From an uncultured Dehalococcoidia bacterium (lineage in GTDB: Bacteria; Chloroflexota; Dehalococcoidia; Lucifugimonadales; G958296245), in assembly GCA_958296245.1 (NCBI GenBank), contig OY282458.1, forward strand, positions 1,448,777 to 1,512,776: a DNA stretch of 64,000 nt. Reading direction: 5' to 3'. Shown here piece after piece: positions 25,869 through 34,875 of this stretch. Numbering within the stretch: the first letter of the stretch is position 1; each line of letters opens with the position of its first letter. The translations under genes were made by a program, and so were the position numbers. The notes beneath the pieces were generated by a model. That model ran no database searches. It had not been told where the DNA came from and saw nothing but the letters and a program-made list of their open reading frames with translations.

Positions 25869-26840
25869 TCACTTCCCCAGGGACCGCCGGAGCCAGGCTG
25901 CCACCCTCTCGAAGTACTCCACCCGGTAGACGTGGCGCCCAGGCGGCTGGTACACCGTGAACCACTCGGGCTTGCCCGCCTCCTCGTAGGCGGCGCGCAC
26001 GACGGGGATCAGGTCGTCCACCCCAGAGCGCGGCATGTCCTCGTCTTCGGTGGGAGCCACCATCATGAACGGACGCGGGGCGATGCACGCGGCGACGACC
26101 TCTGGATGGTCGAAGTGGCGCAGCATGTGGGGAACGAAGTAGTAAGCGCTGTGCCGTTCGTTCTGTCCTTCATGGATGACGCGCTCCATGCGGCCCAACC
26201 CACCGCAGACGGGCGCGGCGGCGGCTATCCACGGCGCGCAGGCCATCGCGTACCAGGACGCATTGCCGCCCAACGACATGCCGGTGAGCCCGATCCTGCC
26301 CGGGTCCACACCCTCGGCGTCCGCCAGGATGCGGGCCGCAAGCAGCGTCTCCTCGACCAGTACGCCCATCTGAGAGCGGCCATAGGGGGCCAGCAGCTTC
26401 ATCTCGTGCGCCCACGCCTCCGCCGAGCCACGCCTGGCCTCGGAGCCCTTGGGCGTGATGGCGATAGTCACGAACCCACGCCTGGCAAGCTCGCGCGCCC
26501 ATCCGAACAGGCGGCCTTCTTCCCGAACGTGAAGCTGCGGATGCGCCAACATCCCGGTGCTGCCGCCGGTGCCGGGCACGCAGACTACGCCGGCCCTCAG
26601 CCGCTCGGAGGCCCCGTCGGGCTTCATCATGATGGCAGGCACGTCCTCGCACAGAGACGTGCGGAACGACCCTCGGGAGACCGACAATCCGTCCTCGGTG
26701 TCCACGGAGCCAACGGCAAAGTTAGGCGCTGCCGGGATCTCCTCCAACCCCAAGAGCTCCATCAGCTTCCGGCGCACCCGCCCGCGCTCAACCGGTTCCG
26801 GGTACGCCGGCCGTATGTCTCGGGGGATCGTCCTACTCAT
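25869..26840 (-). CDS. Alpha/beta-hydrolase (acetyl-xylan-esterase/dienelactone-hydrolase-like)
   Basis: 323 aa from ATG 26840, which follows GAGAGGCGG. A TTG start 36 bp upstream is possible but lacks a site. Seen: the nucleophile elbow GMSLGG with Ser189, an oxyanion-region VCVPGTGGS, the acid in APTEDEDMP and a late His in PPGRHVY. No signal peptide, so cytoplasmic. It resembles the abhydrolase families that deacetylate or cleave plant- and algae-derived esters; the substrate is unknown. It is divergent from the next gene. Confidence 0.75.
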   Translation of the reverse strand: MSRTIPRDIRPAYPEPVERGRVRRKLMELLGLEEIPAAPNFAVGSVDTEDGLSVSRGSFRTSLCEDVPAIMMKPDGASERLRAGVVCVPGTGGSTGMLAHPQLHVREEGRLFGWARELARRGFVTIAITPKGSEARRGSAEAWAHEMKLLAPYGRSQMGVLVEETLLAARILADAEGVDPGRIGLTGMSLGGNASWYAMACAPWIAAAAPVCGGLGRMERVIHEGQNERHSAYYFVPHMLRHFDHPEVVAACIAPRPFMMVAPTEDEDMPRSGVDDLIPVVRAAYEEAGKPEWFTVYQPPGRHVYRVEYFERVAAWLRRSLGK

Positions 26841-27007
26841 CGAATACCGCCTCTCCAGCTTCCTGTCAGCACCCAAAGCTGTTCAGTGAGTCTAACAGAC
26901 TGCGGAATACCGGGGTATGCAGAAGGGCGGTGGGCGGTGCTTATTCTTCCGTAGCTTGCCGGGCTTTCGAGAGGGATCTAACGAGCGCCCGCCGATCCGA
27001 TCTGGGA

Positions 27008-27080
27008 TATAATGGTAACCTCCTGCGGGGGCGATTGGGCCACCCCGCAACCGAGAAATAAACGGCCTCAGATCCTGAGG
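27008..27080 (+). promoter_or_regulatory. Candidate -10 box and small hairpin upstream of 27101 gene
   Basis: TATAAT at 27008-27013 stands in gggatataatgg without a clear -35. Further down, CCTCAG-ATC-CTGAGG (27066-27080) forms a short hairpin just before the ribosome-binding site gaagaggggga. It may be a leader structure controlling the gene. Not strong. Confidence 0.3.
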
Positions 27081-27100
27081 CGGGAAGAGGGGGATATGCC

Positions 27101-27931
27101 ATGATGCACTACGGCAGCTTGGAGCACCTCAGCCAAGGTTTGGTCGGGCAGATCAAGTACGGGGAGCTTGCGTCTATCGGCGGCGGACCCATCACGTTTA
27201 GGCTCCAGTACCTCGACCTGCTCAAGGACCAGGGCATCTCTATTCAGGTCCTTGGAAAGGTCGACGGCGAGGAGCGGCAGCTACTGCGCTTCTACTGCCT
27301 CGACCAGCTCCCGCACTACTTCTACGGCCCGGACGAGCGCGGCTTCCGCATCAGCATAGACACGACCACCGAAGGCGACCCACTCGACTGGTCGCTCTGG
27401 CTGCTCCGCAACAGGCTGCCCGGGCTCGTCGCGCGGGCGGGGTTCGAGCACGTGGCGTCCGAGATAGACACGCAGGCTCTGGAGCCCGTCTTGGCCGAAA
27501 TGGAAGACACCGCCCGAAGGATAGCTAGGGAGCAACGGAGCACGGTGGTGCATAACCGAGGGGACGTAATGGTGGAGGCGGGCCCCGTCCGATTCGGCAT
27601 CGAGGACCGTGAGCCCGGCATAGCGATCCACGTTCTGGGAGACGTGGACGGGGAAGAGAAGGAGATGCTGGCCTTCGACTGCTTCGACGAGGACCCTCAT
27701 TACCACTACGGGCCGAGAGCGAAGAACGAGCGCCTCTACTTGGACCCGGCGGCCGTGCCGGACTCCTTGCGCTGGACCATTGACCTGTTCAAGGGCGGCA
27801 AGCTGGGGCCGATGCTCGAAAGGGCCGGGTACCACGACCACGCGGCCCGGCTGAATCCCGCTACCATCGCCCGGAAGGTGGCCGAGGTCGAGTCCGCGGC
27901 GTTCAAGATGCGCGCCGCCCGCGGCGGCTGA
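27101..27931 (+). CDS. Uncharacterised protein with internal domain duplication
   Basis: 276 aa, soluble, no signal. I do not recognise the family. Two halves repeat: residues 27-113 and 163-245 share the order G-P-(I/V)-x-F, I-x-(I/V)-L-G-x-VDGEE, L-x-F-x-C-x-D, PHY-x-YGP, D-(P/S)-L-x-W and L-x-RAG. The PHYFYGP/PHYHYGP and VDGEE motifs are the strongest. Acidic and His-rich patches could bind a metal, which is inference. It precedes the HpcH/HpaI aldolase by 34 bp and is probably co-transcribed with it, so a role in the same catabolic set is possible. Confidence 0.7.
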   Translation: MMHYGSLEHLSQGLVGQIKYGELASIGGGPITFRLQYLDLLKDQGISIQVLGKVDGEERQLLRFYCLDQLPHYFYGPDERGFRISIDTTTEGDPLDWSLWLLRNRLPGLVARAGFEHVASEIDTQALEPVLAEMEDTARRIAREQRSTVVHNRGDVMVEAGPVRFGIEDREPGIAIHVLGDVDGEEKEMLAFDCFDEDPHYHYGPRAKNERLYLDPAAVPDSLRWTIDLFKGGKLGPMLERAGYHDHAARLNPATIARKVAEVESAAFKMRAARGG

Positions 27932-27965
27932 GCCCGACGCGCCGCTTCATTTCAGGAGGCTCCAT

Positions 27966-28745
27966 ATGGAAGACCGACTGGGCGACTTGCTCCGTGAGAA
28001 CGACGTCCTATACGGTTTGACGTGCAGGGACGCTACGGCCACGGACATCGAGTTGATGGCCCAGGCCGGCTATCACGTCGTCTGGATCGACCTCGAACAC
28101 GGCCCGCAGTCGGCCGCCAAAGCCATCTCTCTCGGGCGCATGGCAACTCACCTGGGGATGATCGCTCTCGTCCGTATCCTGGAACTGTCCCGCACCCACG
28201 TTCAACGCCTCCTCGACGGCGGCATTCAGATGCTCAACCTACCGGACGTCTCCGACGCGGAGGAGGCCGCCGAATTCGTGCGCTTGGGCAAGTATCCGCC
28301 TCTGGGCCAACGCGGCGTCTCCAGTACCAGCGCCGGCACGGGCTTCAGTCTGGGCGCCGATCCGCGCCGGGTCCTGGAGCGGGCTAACGAGACGACGCGT
28401 CTTATGGTCATGTTCGAGGGCGACCGGGCATACGAGAACAGAGAGTCGATTCTGGCGGTGGACGGTATCGACGTCGTTACCGTTGGCCCGATGGACTGGT
28501 CCATCGGGCTGGGCCTGTTCGGCCAAGAAGCCGACGCGTACCTTGCGCCGAAGATCGACAACCTGCTCGAGGACATCCGAGACGCCGGCAAGACCGCGAC
28601 CATGAGCGTCTCCAGTCCGGAGGCGGCGATGCGCTACCGTAAGATGGGCGTTCGGATATTCTTCCTTGGCGTCGACGTCGCGATGAAGCGGGAGATGCTC
28701 GCCGGGGCCATACGTCCGTTCAAGCCGCAACCCTTGCCGCGATAA
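27966..28745 (+). CDS. HpcH/HpaI-family class II aldolase
   Basis: 259 aa (beta-alpha)8 metal-dependent aldolase that makes or breaks pyruvate-type carbon-carbon bonds in hydroxyacid catabolism. Seen: WIDLEHGPQS (the family signature with the metal-site region), LVRILELSRTHVQRLLDGG, a GQRGVSST segment and FEGDRAYEN in place of the usual E-T motif. ATG 27966 follows AGGAGGCTCC. The FAD oxidase gene starts 2 bp after its stop. Confidence 0.83.
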   Translation: MEDRLGDLLRENDVLYGLTCRDATATDIELMAQAGYHVVWIDLEHGPQSAAKAISLGRMATHLGMIALVRILELSRTHVQRLLDGGIQMLNLPDVSDAEEAAEFVRLGKYPPLGQRGVSSTSAGTGFSLGADPRRVLERANETTRLMVMFEGDRAYENRESILAVDGIDVVTVGPMDWSIGLGLFGQEADAYLAPKIDNLLEDIRDAGKTATMSVSSPEAAMRYRKMGVRIFFLGVDVAMKREMLAGAIRPFKPQPLPR

Positions 28746-28747
28746 CG

Positions 28748-29938
28748 ATGTGGCGCCAGCACCCGCTCAGAGACAGCTACGACGTCGTAATAGTAGGGGC
28801 GGGCGTACACGGCCTTTCGACCGCCTACTACCTGGCCAAACAGGGGGTTACGGACGTCGCCGTCCTCGACAAAGGCTACGTCGGGGGCGGCGCCAGCGCC
28901 CGCAGCACGGCGATCGTACGCGCGAATTACCTGACCGTCGAGGGGATCCCCTTCTTCAGGGAGAGCCTGAAGCTCTACGAGAGCCTTGCCCTCGAGCTCG
29001 ACTTCAACATCATGTTCAACCAGACGGGGCGCCTGGACGTCGGTCACGCGGAGTCCACAGTGTACGCCTTGAGGCAGCGTGTAGAGCTCAACAAGCTCCT
29101 CGGGGTCGACAGCCGGCTGGTAGGCCCTGAGGAGATCAAGGAGCTCGTCCCCGTGATTGACCTGCGCCAGGACAAGCATCTGCCGGTCATGGCGGCCTTG
29201 TACCATCCTCCTGCCGGCACCGTCCGCCACGACGCGGTCGTGTGGGGATACGCCCGCGGGGCCGACGGGTTGGGCGTAGAGATACACCCCTTCACGGGAG
29301 TTACGGGCGTGCTTCGCGCCGGCGACCGGGTTACCGGCGTGGAAACCGCAAAGGGGCCTGTGCGCGCAGGTACGGTAGTCAGCGCGACCGCCGGCTGGAG
29401 CTCGATCATTTCCGGCATGGCGGGGGTGGAGTTGCCTATCGTGACCTATCCTCTGCAGGCGTTCGTCACTGAGCCATTGAAGCCCTTCATGGACAAGGTC
29501 ATCTCCTCGGGCAACTTGCACGTCTATATCTACCAGACCGACCGCGGCGAGCTTGTCATCGGCGGGCCGGTGGACCATTACCCCACCTATAGCCACCGCT
29601 CCACGCTGAACATGTTGGAAGAGTTGGCCCGCTTCGCAGTAGAGCTGGTGCCCTCCCTGCGCGACGTCAAGGTCATGCGGCAGTGGACGGGGATATGCGA
29701 CATGACCCCCGACTATGCGCCCATAATGGGCGAGGTCGACGGTGTGCGCGGGTTCGTACTCAACGCCGGATGGGGGACCTGGGGCTTCAAGGCGGCTCCA
29801 ATAGCGGGAAAGAGCATTGCCGCGCTGGTGGCCACGGGGAAGACGCCGGACTTGATAGAGCCGTTCGGGCTGTTCCGCTTCGCGGAGGACCGGCTCGTAA
29901 ACGAACGCGCCGCCGCGATCGCCGCGGCGCTGCACTGA
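28748..29938 (+). CDS. FAD-dependent oxidoreductase, sarcosine oxidase beta/glycine oxidase (DAO) family
   Basis: 396 aa. Seen: dinucleotide-binding VVIVGAGVHGLSTAYYL at about residues 13-29, GGASARSTAIVRANY matching the SoxB flavin-contact region, and a C-terminal GWGTWGFKAAPIAGKS. It likely oxidises a secondary amine or amino acid such as sarcosine, dimethylglycine or proline. The other heterotetrameric sarcosine oxidase subunits are not present, so a monomeric enzyme is more likely. It lies in a run with the HpcH/HpaI aldolase and Tdh. Confidence 0.82.
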   Translation: MWRQHPLRDSYDVVIVGAGVHGLSTAYYLAKQGVTDVAVLDKGYVGGGASARSTAIVRANYLTVEGIPFFRESLKLYESLALELDFNIMFNQTGRLDVGHAESTVYALRQRVELNKLLGVDSRLVGPEEIKELVPVIDLRQDKHLPVMAALYHPPAGTVRHDAVVWGYARGADGLGVEIHPFTGVTGVLRAGDRVTGVETAKGPVRAGTVVSATAGWSSIISGMAGVELPIVTYPLQAFVTEPLKPFMDKVISSGNLHVYIYQTDRGELVIGGPVDHYPTYSHRSTLNMLEELARFAVELVPSLRDVKVMRQWTGICDMTPDYAPIMGEVDGVRGFVLNAGWGTWGFKAAPIAGKSIAALVATGKTPDLIEPFGLFRFAEDRLVNERAAAIAAALH

Positions 29939-29954
29939 GAGGGGTACGAAACCG

Positions 29955-31082
29955 ATGAAGGCGGTTCGAAAGGCGGCGCCCGGGCCGGGGTTCGAGATGG
30001 AGGACATCCCCGTTCCCGAAGTCGGCCCGGGCGAGGTCCTGATCAAGGTCGAGGCGGCCAGCCTTTGCGGTACGGACATTCACATCTGGAAATGGGACGA
30101 ATGGAGCGCGCAGCGCGTGACGCCGCCGCTTACGGTCGGCCACGAGTTCGCGGGGGCAGTGGTTGAAGTCGGGGAGCGCGTCGAGCACGTCGCGGTGGGC
30201 GACTACGTATCTGCCGAAAGCCACGTCACCTGCGGCATGTGCTTCCAGTGCCGGACAGGTCAGGCGCACATGTGCCCGCGTACCGAGATACTAGGGGTGG
30301 ACCGCGACGGGGCCTTCGCCGAGTACGTGGCCCTGCCGGAGAAGGTTATATGGCAGAACGACCGCGAGAAGATGCCTCCTGAGATCGCAACCCTGCAGGA
30401 GCCATTCGGCAACGCCGTCTTCGCCGCCCTCGCTCACGACCTCGCGGGGCAGAGCGTCGCGGTCCTGGGCTGCGGCCCAATCGGGCTGTTCTCGATTGGG
30501 ATAGCCCGCGCCTCAGGAGCCTCGAGGGTGCTCGCCGTGGACCTCAACGCCCTCCGGCTGTCCCTAGCAAGTACCATGGGAGCCGATGCCGTGCTCAACG
30601 CCGCAGAGGTCGGGGAGGGGGACGCGGTAGCCGGCTGGCTCGCCGAGGCCAACGATGGGTTCGGGGTCGACGTCGTGCTGGAGATGAGCGGCGCCGCGTC
30701 CGCCGTGGACGCAGCCCTGAAGGGCGTCCGAAACGGCGGACGGGTAACGCTCTTCGGAATACCCTCCAAGCCGGTTACCATCGACGTTGCCGAGAGCATG
30801 ATCTTCAAGAATCTGACCGTGCTGGCCCTCAACGGGCGCCGCATATTCGACACGTGGTACCGGACCAGGTGGATTCTCGAAAGCGGCCTAGTGGACGTGA
30901 GACCCCTGATAACCAAGGAGATGCCCCTCGACGACTTTCACAAGGCGCTGGAGCTTCTCGCCTCGGGACAGGCCTCCAAGATCGTCCTGCGCGTAGGGCA
31001 GGGAGGAGAGACGGCAAAGCCGTCCGGGGCCGCGCATGGCGAGGGAGCGCCCAATATCCGGGGTCAGGTGGTCCACCGATAG
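29955..31082 (+). CDS. tdh: Threonine 3-dehydrogenase-type zinc alcohol dehydrogenase
   Basis: 375 aa. Seen: catalytic zinc site SLCGTDIHIWKWDEW and VGHEFAG, structural zinc cysteines in CGMCFQCRTGQAHMC, the NAD-binding VLGCGPIGL and a C-terminal ELLASGQASKIVLRV typical of Tdh. It should oxidise L-threonine to 2-amino-3-ketobutyrate, the substrate of Kbl encoded 430 bp downstream, although sorbitol-type relatives look similar. A hydrophilic tail of about 27 residues extends past the usual end. ATG 29955. Confidence 0.82.
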   Translation: MKAVRKAAPGPGFEMEDIPVPEVGPGEVLIKVEAASLCGTDIHIWKWDEWSAQRVTPPLTVGHEFAGAVVEVGERVEHVAVGDYVSAESHVTCGMCFQCRTGQAHMCPRTEILGVDRDGAFAEYVALPEKVIWQNDREKMPPEIATLQEPFGNAVFAALAHDLAGQSVAVLGCGPIGLFSIGIARASGASRVLAVDLNALRLSLASTMGADAVLNAAEVGEGDAVAGWLAEANDGFGVDVVLEMSGAASAVDAALKGVRNGGRVTLFGIPSKPVTIDVAESMIFKNLTVLALNGRRIFDTWYRTRWILESGLVDVRPLITKEMPLDDFHKALELLASGQASKIVLRVGQGGETAKPSGAAHGEGAPNIRGQVVHR

Positions 31083-31297
31083 CCGCGCGTTGACGCGATT
31101 GCTCGGCACGGATACCCCCCGAGCCTGAATACCGCCGAGGGTGGGTAACTCGGCTCCGCTGCGAGGCGCCCGCCACCCTGTCGCCGCGCAGGCCCTCACT
31201 CTCATCAGCCCCGCAGCCTCTGACACCGTCACATCTCCCGACAAGCACTCCGTTCAACCTCTGTATCCTCGACTGCTCTCCTTATTTCTTCGGTCGG

Positions 31298-31422
31298 CCC
31301 TCTGGCAGGGGGTCCGGGGGCTGTGCCCCCGGTTGCCAAGGGGCGGGCGAGTGGGGGATCAAAGGCGTCTGCTCTATCGGGGCTACGCCAGTCGAAAAGG
31401 AACTCACGAAGTCTGAACAGTT
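31298..31422. mobile_element. AACTGTTC-family element, truncated copy C
   Basis: Contains ccctctggcagggggtccgg, GGGGGCTGTGCCCCC, a gggatcaaaggcgtctgc segment and the end GTCTGAACAGTT (31411-31422) in the same relation as copies A and D. The other end is missing, and no flanking repeat was found. It lies between tdh and kbl; the rest of the 31083-31512 gap shows nothing I recognise. Confidence 0.65.
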
Positions 31423-31512
31423 ACAGCCGCGTTGTAAAGGTAGCCGTTCTTGCCAATAGGAAGTAATATACGGTGTGCCCTTGCCAATCCTGCAACCTCG
31501 AGGAGGCGCCAA

Positions 31513-32700
31513 GTGACGTACACGTCTATCAAGACCTGGATCGACGAAGAGCTACAGGGGATCCGTGACAGTGGACTCCACAAAGCCGAAAAGGTGATGA
31601 CGGGCCCCCAGGACTCGCGCGTCAACACCCTCCAGGGAGAGGTCATCAACTTCTGCGCCAACAACTATCTGGGGCTCGCCGACGACCCGGAGGTCATCCA
31701 GGCGGTCAAGGACGGCCTCGACAGCTACGGCTTCGGGATGGCGTCGGTCCGGTTCATCTGCGGCACCCAGAGTATTCACAAGACCCTGGAGCAGCGCATC
31801 TCGGACTTCATGGGCACGGAGGACACGATCCTCTATACCTCATGTTTCGATGCGAACACAGGCCTGTTCGAGACCTTGCTCAGCGCCGAAGACGCCATTA
31901 TCAGCGACGCACTGAACCACGCGAGCATCATCGACGGTATCCGCCTTTGCAAGGCTCAGCGGAAGGTCTACAGGCACAGCGACATGTCCGACTTGGAAGC
32001 CCGGCTCAAGGAGAGCGAGTCCGCCCGCTTCCGCATGATCGCCACCGACGGCGTATTCAGTATGCAGGGCGACCTCGCGCGGCTGCCTGAGATATGCGAC
32101 CTAGCTGAACGGTACGACGCGCTCGTCATGGTGGACGACTCGCACTCCACGGGGTTCTTGGGGGCCGCCGGGAGGGGAACCGCGGAGGAGTTGGGGGTGG
32201 ACGGCGGAGTAGACATTCTGACGAGCACCATGGGCAAGGCGCTGGGCGGCGCGTCCGGCGGCTTTACCACCGGCCGCAAGGAGGTCATCGAGCTTCTTAG
32301 GCAGCGCTCGCGCCCGTACCTGTTCTCCAACACGCTGGCGCCGCCCATCGTGACCGGCGCCCTAAAGGCGCTGGACCTGCTCCAAGAGCGCCCGGAGCTC
32401 CGGGAACGTCTCTGGGAGAACACGCGCTATTTCCGGGGCGGCATAACCGCGCTCGGCCTAGACGTGATCCCGGGCATCCACCCCATAGTCCCCATCATGC
32501 TCAGGGATGAGTTGAAGACGGTGGAGATGGCTAGGGCCATGAACGAGAAGGGCGTTTTTGTCGTTGGGTTTAGCTTCCCCGTGGTGCCAAGGGGTGAGGC
32601 GCGGATACGCGTCCAAGTTTCCGCCGCCCACACGAGGGAGCAGCTAGACCACGCCCTTCACGTCTTCGAAGAGGTGGGCAAGGAAACTGGCGTTATCTGA
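31513..32700 (+). CDS. kbl: 2-amino-3-ketobutyrate CoA ligase (glycine C-acetyltransferase)
   Basis: 395 aa alpha-oxoamine synthase-type PLP enzyme that splits 2-amino-3-ketobutyrate with CoA into glycine and acetyl-CoA. GTG 31513 follows AGGAGG with 6-bp spacing; an open frame further upstream is not conserved-looking. Seen: [51 protein letters not shown] and the PLP-lysine region [14 protein letters not shown]. The length matches the roughly 398-aa family. With tdh it completes threonine degradation. Confidence 0.9.
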   Translation: MTYTSIKTWIDEELQGIRDSGLHKAEKVMTGPQDSRVNTLQGEVINFCANNYLGLADDPEVIQAVKDGLDSYGFGMASVRFICGTQSIHKTLEQRISDFMGTEDTILYTSCFDANTGLFETLLSAEDAIISDALNHASIIDGIRLCKAQRKVYRHSDMSDLEARLKESESARFRMIATDGVFSMQGDLARLPEICDLAERYDALVMVDDSHSTGFLGAAGRGTAEELGVDGGVDILTSTMGKALGGASGGFTTGRKEVIELLRQRSRPYLFSNTLAPPIVTGALKALDLLQERPELRERLWENTRYFRGGITALGLDVIPGIHPIVPIMLRDELKTVEMARAMNEKGVFVVGFSFPVVPRGEARIRVQVSAAHTREQLDHALHVFEEVGKETGVI

Positions 32701-33461
32701 TGATTGATCCCAAAGAATTGGACGGAAAGGTTGCCATCGTTACCGGCGCGGGCCAGGGGATGGGGCGCGCGGTGGCCGAGCGGCTCTCCGCCGCCGGCGC
32801 CAGGCTGGCCCTGAACGACTTGGACGGAAAGGCCGCAGCGCGGACGGCCCAGCTCATTGCCGACAAGGGCGGGGCGGTCGGCATCCAGCCGGGCGACGTG
32901 ACCTCCGCCACCGAGGTCCGCGGCATCGTGCAGGGCGCGTTGAACCGCTTCGGCGGCGTACATATCCTGGTCAACAACGCCGGCGTGCTGCGTCCCACAC
33001 CCGTGATCGACATAGAGGAGGAGGAGTGGGACTTCGTCGTGAACGTCAACCTCAAGGGTACGTATCTATGCTCCAGGGCGGTGCTGGCGTCCATGCGCGA
33101 GGCCGGCTGGGGCCGCATCGTCAACTTTTCCTCCACCGCGGGCAAGAAGTACAGCACCATAGGCGGCGCGCACTACACCGCCGCCAAGGCCGGGATACTG
33201 GGCTTCACCCGCCACCTGGCCAAGGAGGAAGCGGCCAACGGCATCACGGTAAACTCGGTCTGTCCCGGCCTGATAGACACCGAGATGGTGCGATCGACGA
33301 TAACCCCGGAACAGGCGGCTTCCTATGGAGCCGGCTTTCCGGTGCCGAGGTTGGGCCGGCCCGACGAGGTTGCCGAGTTGGTCGCTTTCCTGGTCTCGGA
33401 CAGGGCCGCCTACATTACCGGCGCGGCCCTGGACATCAACGGCGGCGACCTGATGGTATAG
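32700..33461 (+). CDS. Short-chain dehydrogenase/reductase (FabG-like)
   Basis: 253 aa. Seen: TGAGQGMG cofactor loop, NNAG, the catalytic Ser in VNFSSTAG and YTAAK, and a C-terminal ITGAALDINGG. The ATG overlaps the kbl stop (TGATG), so it is coupled to threonine degradation or to a nearby sugar/hydroxyacid pathway. Substrate unknown. Confidence 0.83.
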   Translation: MIDPKELDGKVAIVTGAGQGMGRAVAERLSAAGARLALNDLDGKAAARTAQLIADKGGAVGIQPGDVTSATEVRGIVQGALNRFGGVHILVNNAGVLRPTPVIDIEEEEWDFVVNVNLKGTYLCSRAVLASMREAGWGRIVNFSSTAGKKYSTIGGAHYTAAKAGILGFTRHLAKEEAANGITVNSVCPGLIDTEMVRSTITPEQAASYGAGFPVPRLGRPDEVAELVAFLVSDRAAYITGAALDINGGDLMV

Positions 33462-33500
33462 TTCGTTGCGCTATTTGGACAGAGCACCCGTGTTCATGAT

Positions 33501-33607
33501 GTCATTTCCGAACGGAGCGCAGCGGAGCGAGGAGTCTAAAGCCGCTGCTCGAAGGACTGTCGTCCGTACAGCGGGCCCTCTGGATTCCTCGCTGCGCTCG
33601 GAATGAC
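33501..33607. repeat. GTCATTCC inverted-repeat element, copy 1
   Basis: Left end GTCATTTCCGAACGGAGCGC and right end ATTCCTCGCTGCGCTCGGAA-TGAC are imperfect inverted repeats around a central loop. Two related copies occur at 45208 and 53279. Similar GTCATTCCGAGC palindromes are common in many bacterial intergenic regions. It fills the gap between the SDR and the SelA-like gene. Confidence 0.75.
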
Positions 33608-33667
33608 GTGAAAATCAACACGGCCTGGTGGGGTGGATAGTGGGCAGTGTGGCGTAAGGAGTCGAAT

Positions 33668-34807
33668 ATGACACAGACGAGAGACCTCGAAGTCTACAGA
33701 AGGCTGGGCGTGCGCCCCGTGATAAACGCCCAGGGAAACAGGACCGTCTTGGGAGGCTCGACGCCGGGCCCGGAGGTCAAGGCGGCCATGGACCATGCCG
33801 ACCGGAGCTACGTTAAGATGCAGGATCTGCTCGACAGGTCGGGCGAGGCGATCGCGGAGATGCTGGAAGTCGAAGCCGCGTACGTCACCTCGGGGTGCGC
33901 TGCGGCGCTTGCCCTGAGCACGGCCGCCTGCATGACTGGCTGTGACCCCGGCAAGATCGCTCAGCTCCCGGACGCCGCCGGGCTCAAGAGCGAGGTCCTC
34001 ATACAGAAGGCCCACAGGTACAGCTACGACCGCAGCTTTACGGTGCCCGGCGCGAGGCTCGTCGAGGCCGGGACAGGCGATGCCTGTTCGCCTGAGCAAC
34101 TCGCCGCCGCCATCGGCCCCGACACGGCGGCAGTCGCATTTCTGATCAGACCGGACGACGACGGCTCCACCGTATCTTTGGAGCAGGCTGTGGAGGTCTC
34201 ACGCCCCCGGGGCGTCCCCGTAATAGGCGACGGGGCGGCACAGCTTTACCCACTCGACTACTTCAGGCGCAACGCCCAGACGCCCGACCTTGCCTGCTTC
34301 GGCGCGAAGTACTTCGGCGCCCCCCATTCCGCCGGCTTCCTGTGCGGCAACAAGGAACTGGTGGAAGCAGCCGCCGACCACGGGTTCATGGCCTTCCAAC
34401 ACAAGGGCGCCAAGGCCTTCGGACGTACCATGAAGCTGGACCGCCAGGAGATCGTCGGCGTGGTCACCGCCCTCGAGTTGTGGCTGACGATGAACCACGA
34501 GGACAGGCTGTTGGGGTACGAGGAGAAGATAGAGACCCTGCAGCGGGGGCTTCACGGGGCCCCCAACCTGAAGTCGGCTGCTATGGTACGCAATAAGAAC
34601 TTCTGGGGCGTGACCCTACACGTCGAGATCGACGCCGAGGGGCTGGGCATGGACGCGAACGGGGTGGCGTCCCTCCTCGACGAAGGCGACCCCTGCATCC
34701 TGGTCAACCTCGAAGGCGACCATACCATAGCCATCAACGTCCATACCCTGAACGAGGGCGACGAGCGCATCATCGCCGATAGACTTGGCGATATCCTCTC
34801 CGGCTAG
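33668..34807 (+). CDS. SelA/DgaE-like PLP-dependent enzyme
   Basis: 379 aa from ATG 33668 with AAGGAG upstream. Fold-type I PLP protein of the group that includes D-glucosaminate-6-phosphate ammonia lyase (DgaE) and selenocysteine synthase relatives. Seen: RRLGVRPVINAQGNRTVLGG, a phosphate-cup VTSGCAAALALS and the likely PLP lysine in CFGAKYFGAPHSAG. At 379 aa it is shorter than true SelA (about 460) and lacks its N-terminal tRNA-binding part, so selenocysteine synthesis is not implied. The Gfo/Idh gene follows on the same strand. Confidence 0.75.
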   Translation: MTQTRDLEVYRRLGVRPVINAQGNRTVLGGSTPGPEVKAAMDHADRSYVKMQDLLDRSGEAIAEMLEVEAAYVTSGCAAALALSTAACMTGCDPGKIAQLPDAAGLKSEVLIQKAHRYSYDRSFTVPGARLVEAGTGDACSPEQLAAAIGPDTAAVAFLIRPDDDGSTVSLEQAVEVSRPRGVPVIGDGAAQLYPLDYFRRNAQTPDLACFGAKYFGAPHSAGFLCGNKELVEAAADHGFMAFQHKGAKAFGRTMKLDRQEIVGVVTALELWLTMNHEDRLLGYEEKIETLQRGLHGAPNLKSAAMVRNKNFWGVTLHVEIDAEGLGMDANGVASLLDEGDPCILVNLEGDHTIAINVHTLNEGDERIIADRLGDILSG

Positions 34808-34875
34808 GGATAGGGGAGTAGCCTGCGGAGAAATACGGGCGGACTGATGATTACCGATGCGAGGAGGGCGTTGAA

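Noticed and set aside
33668-34807. Selenocysteine synthase (selA)
   Set aside because: It is about 80 residues too short, lacks the N-terminal tRNA-binding part and lies among catabolic genes; DgaE-like is a better fit.
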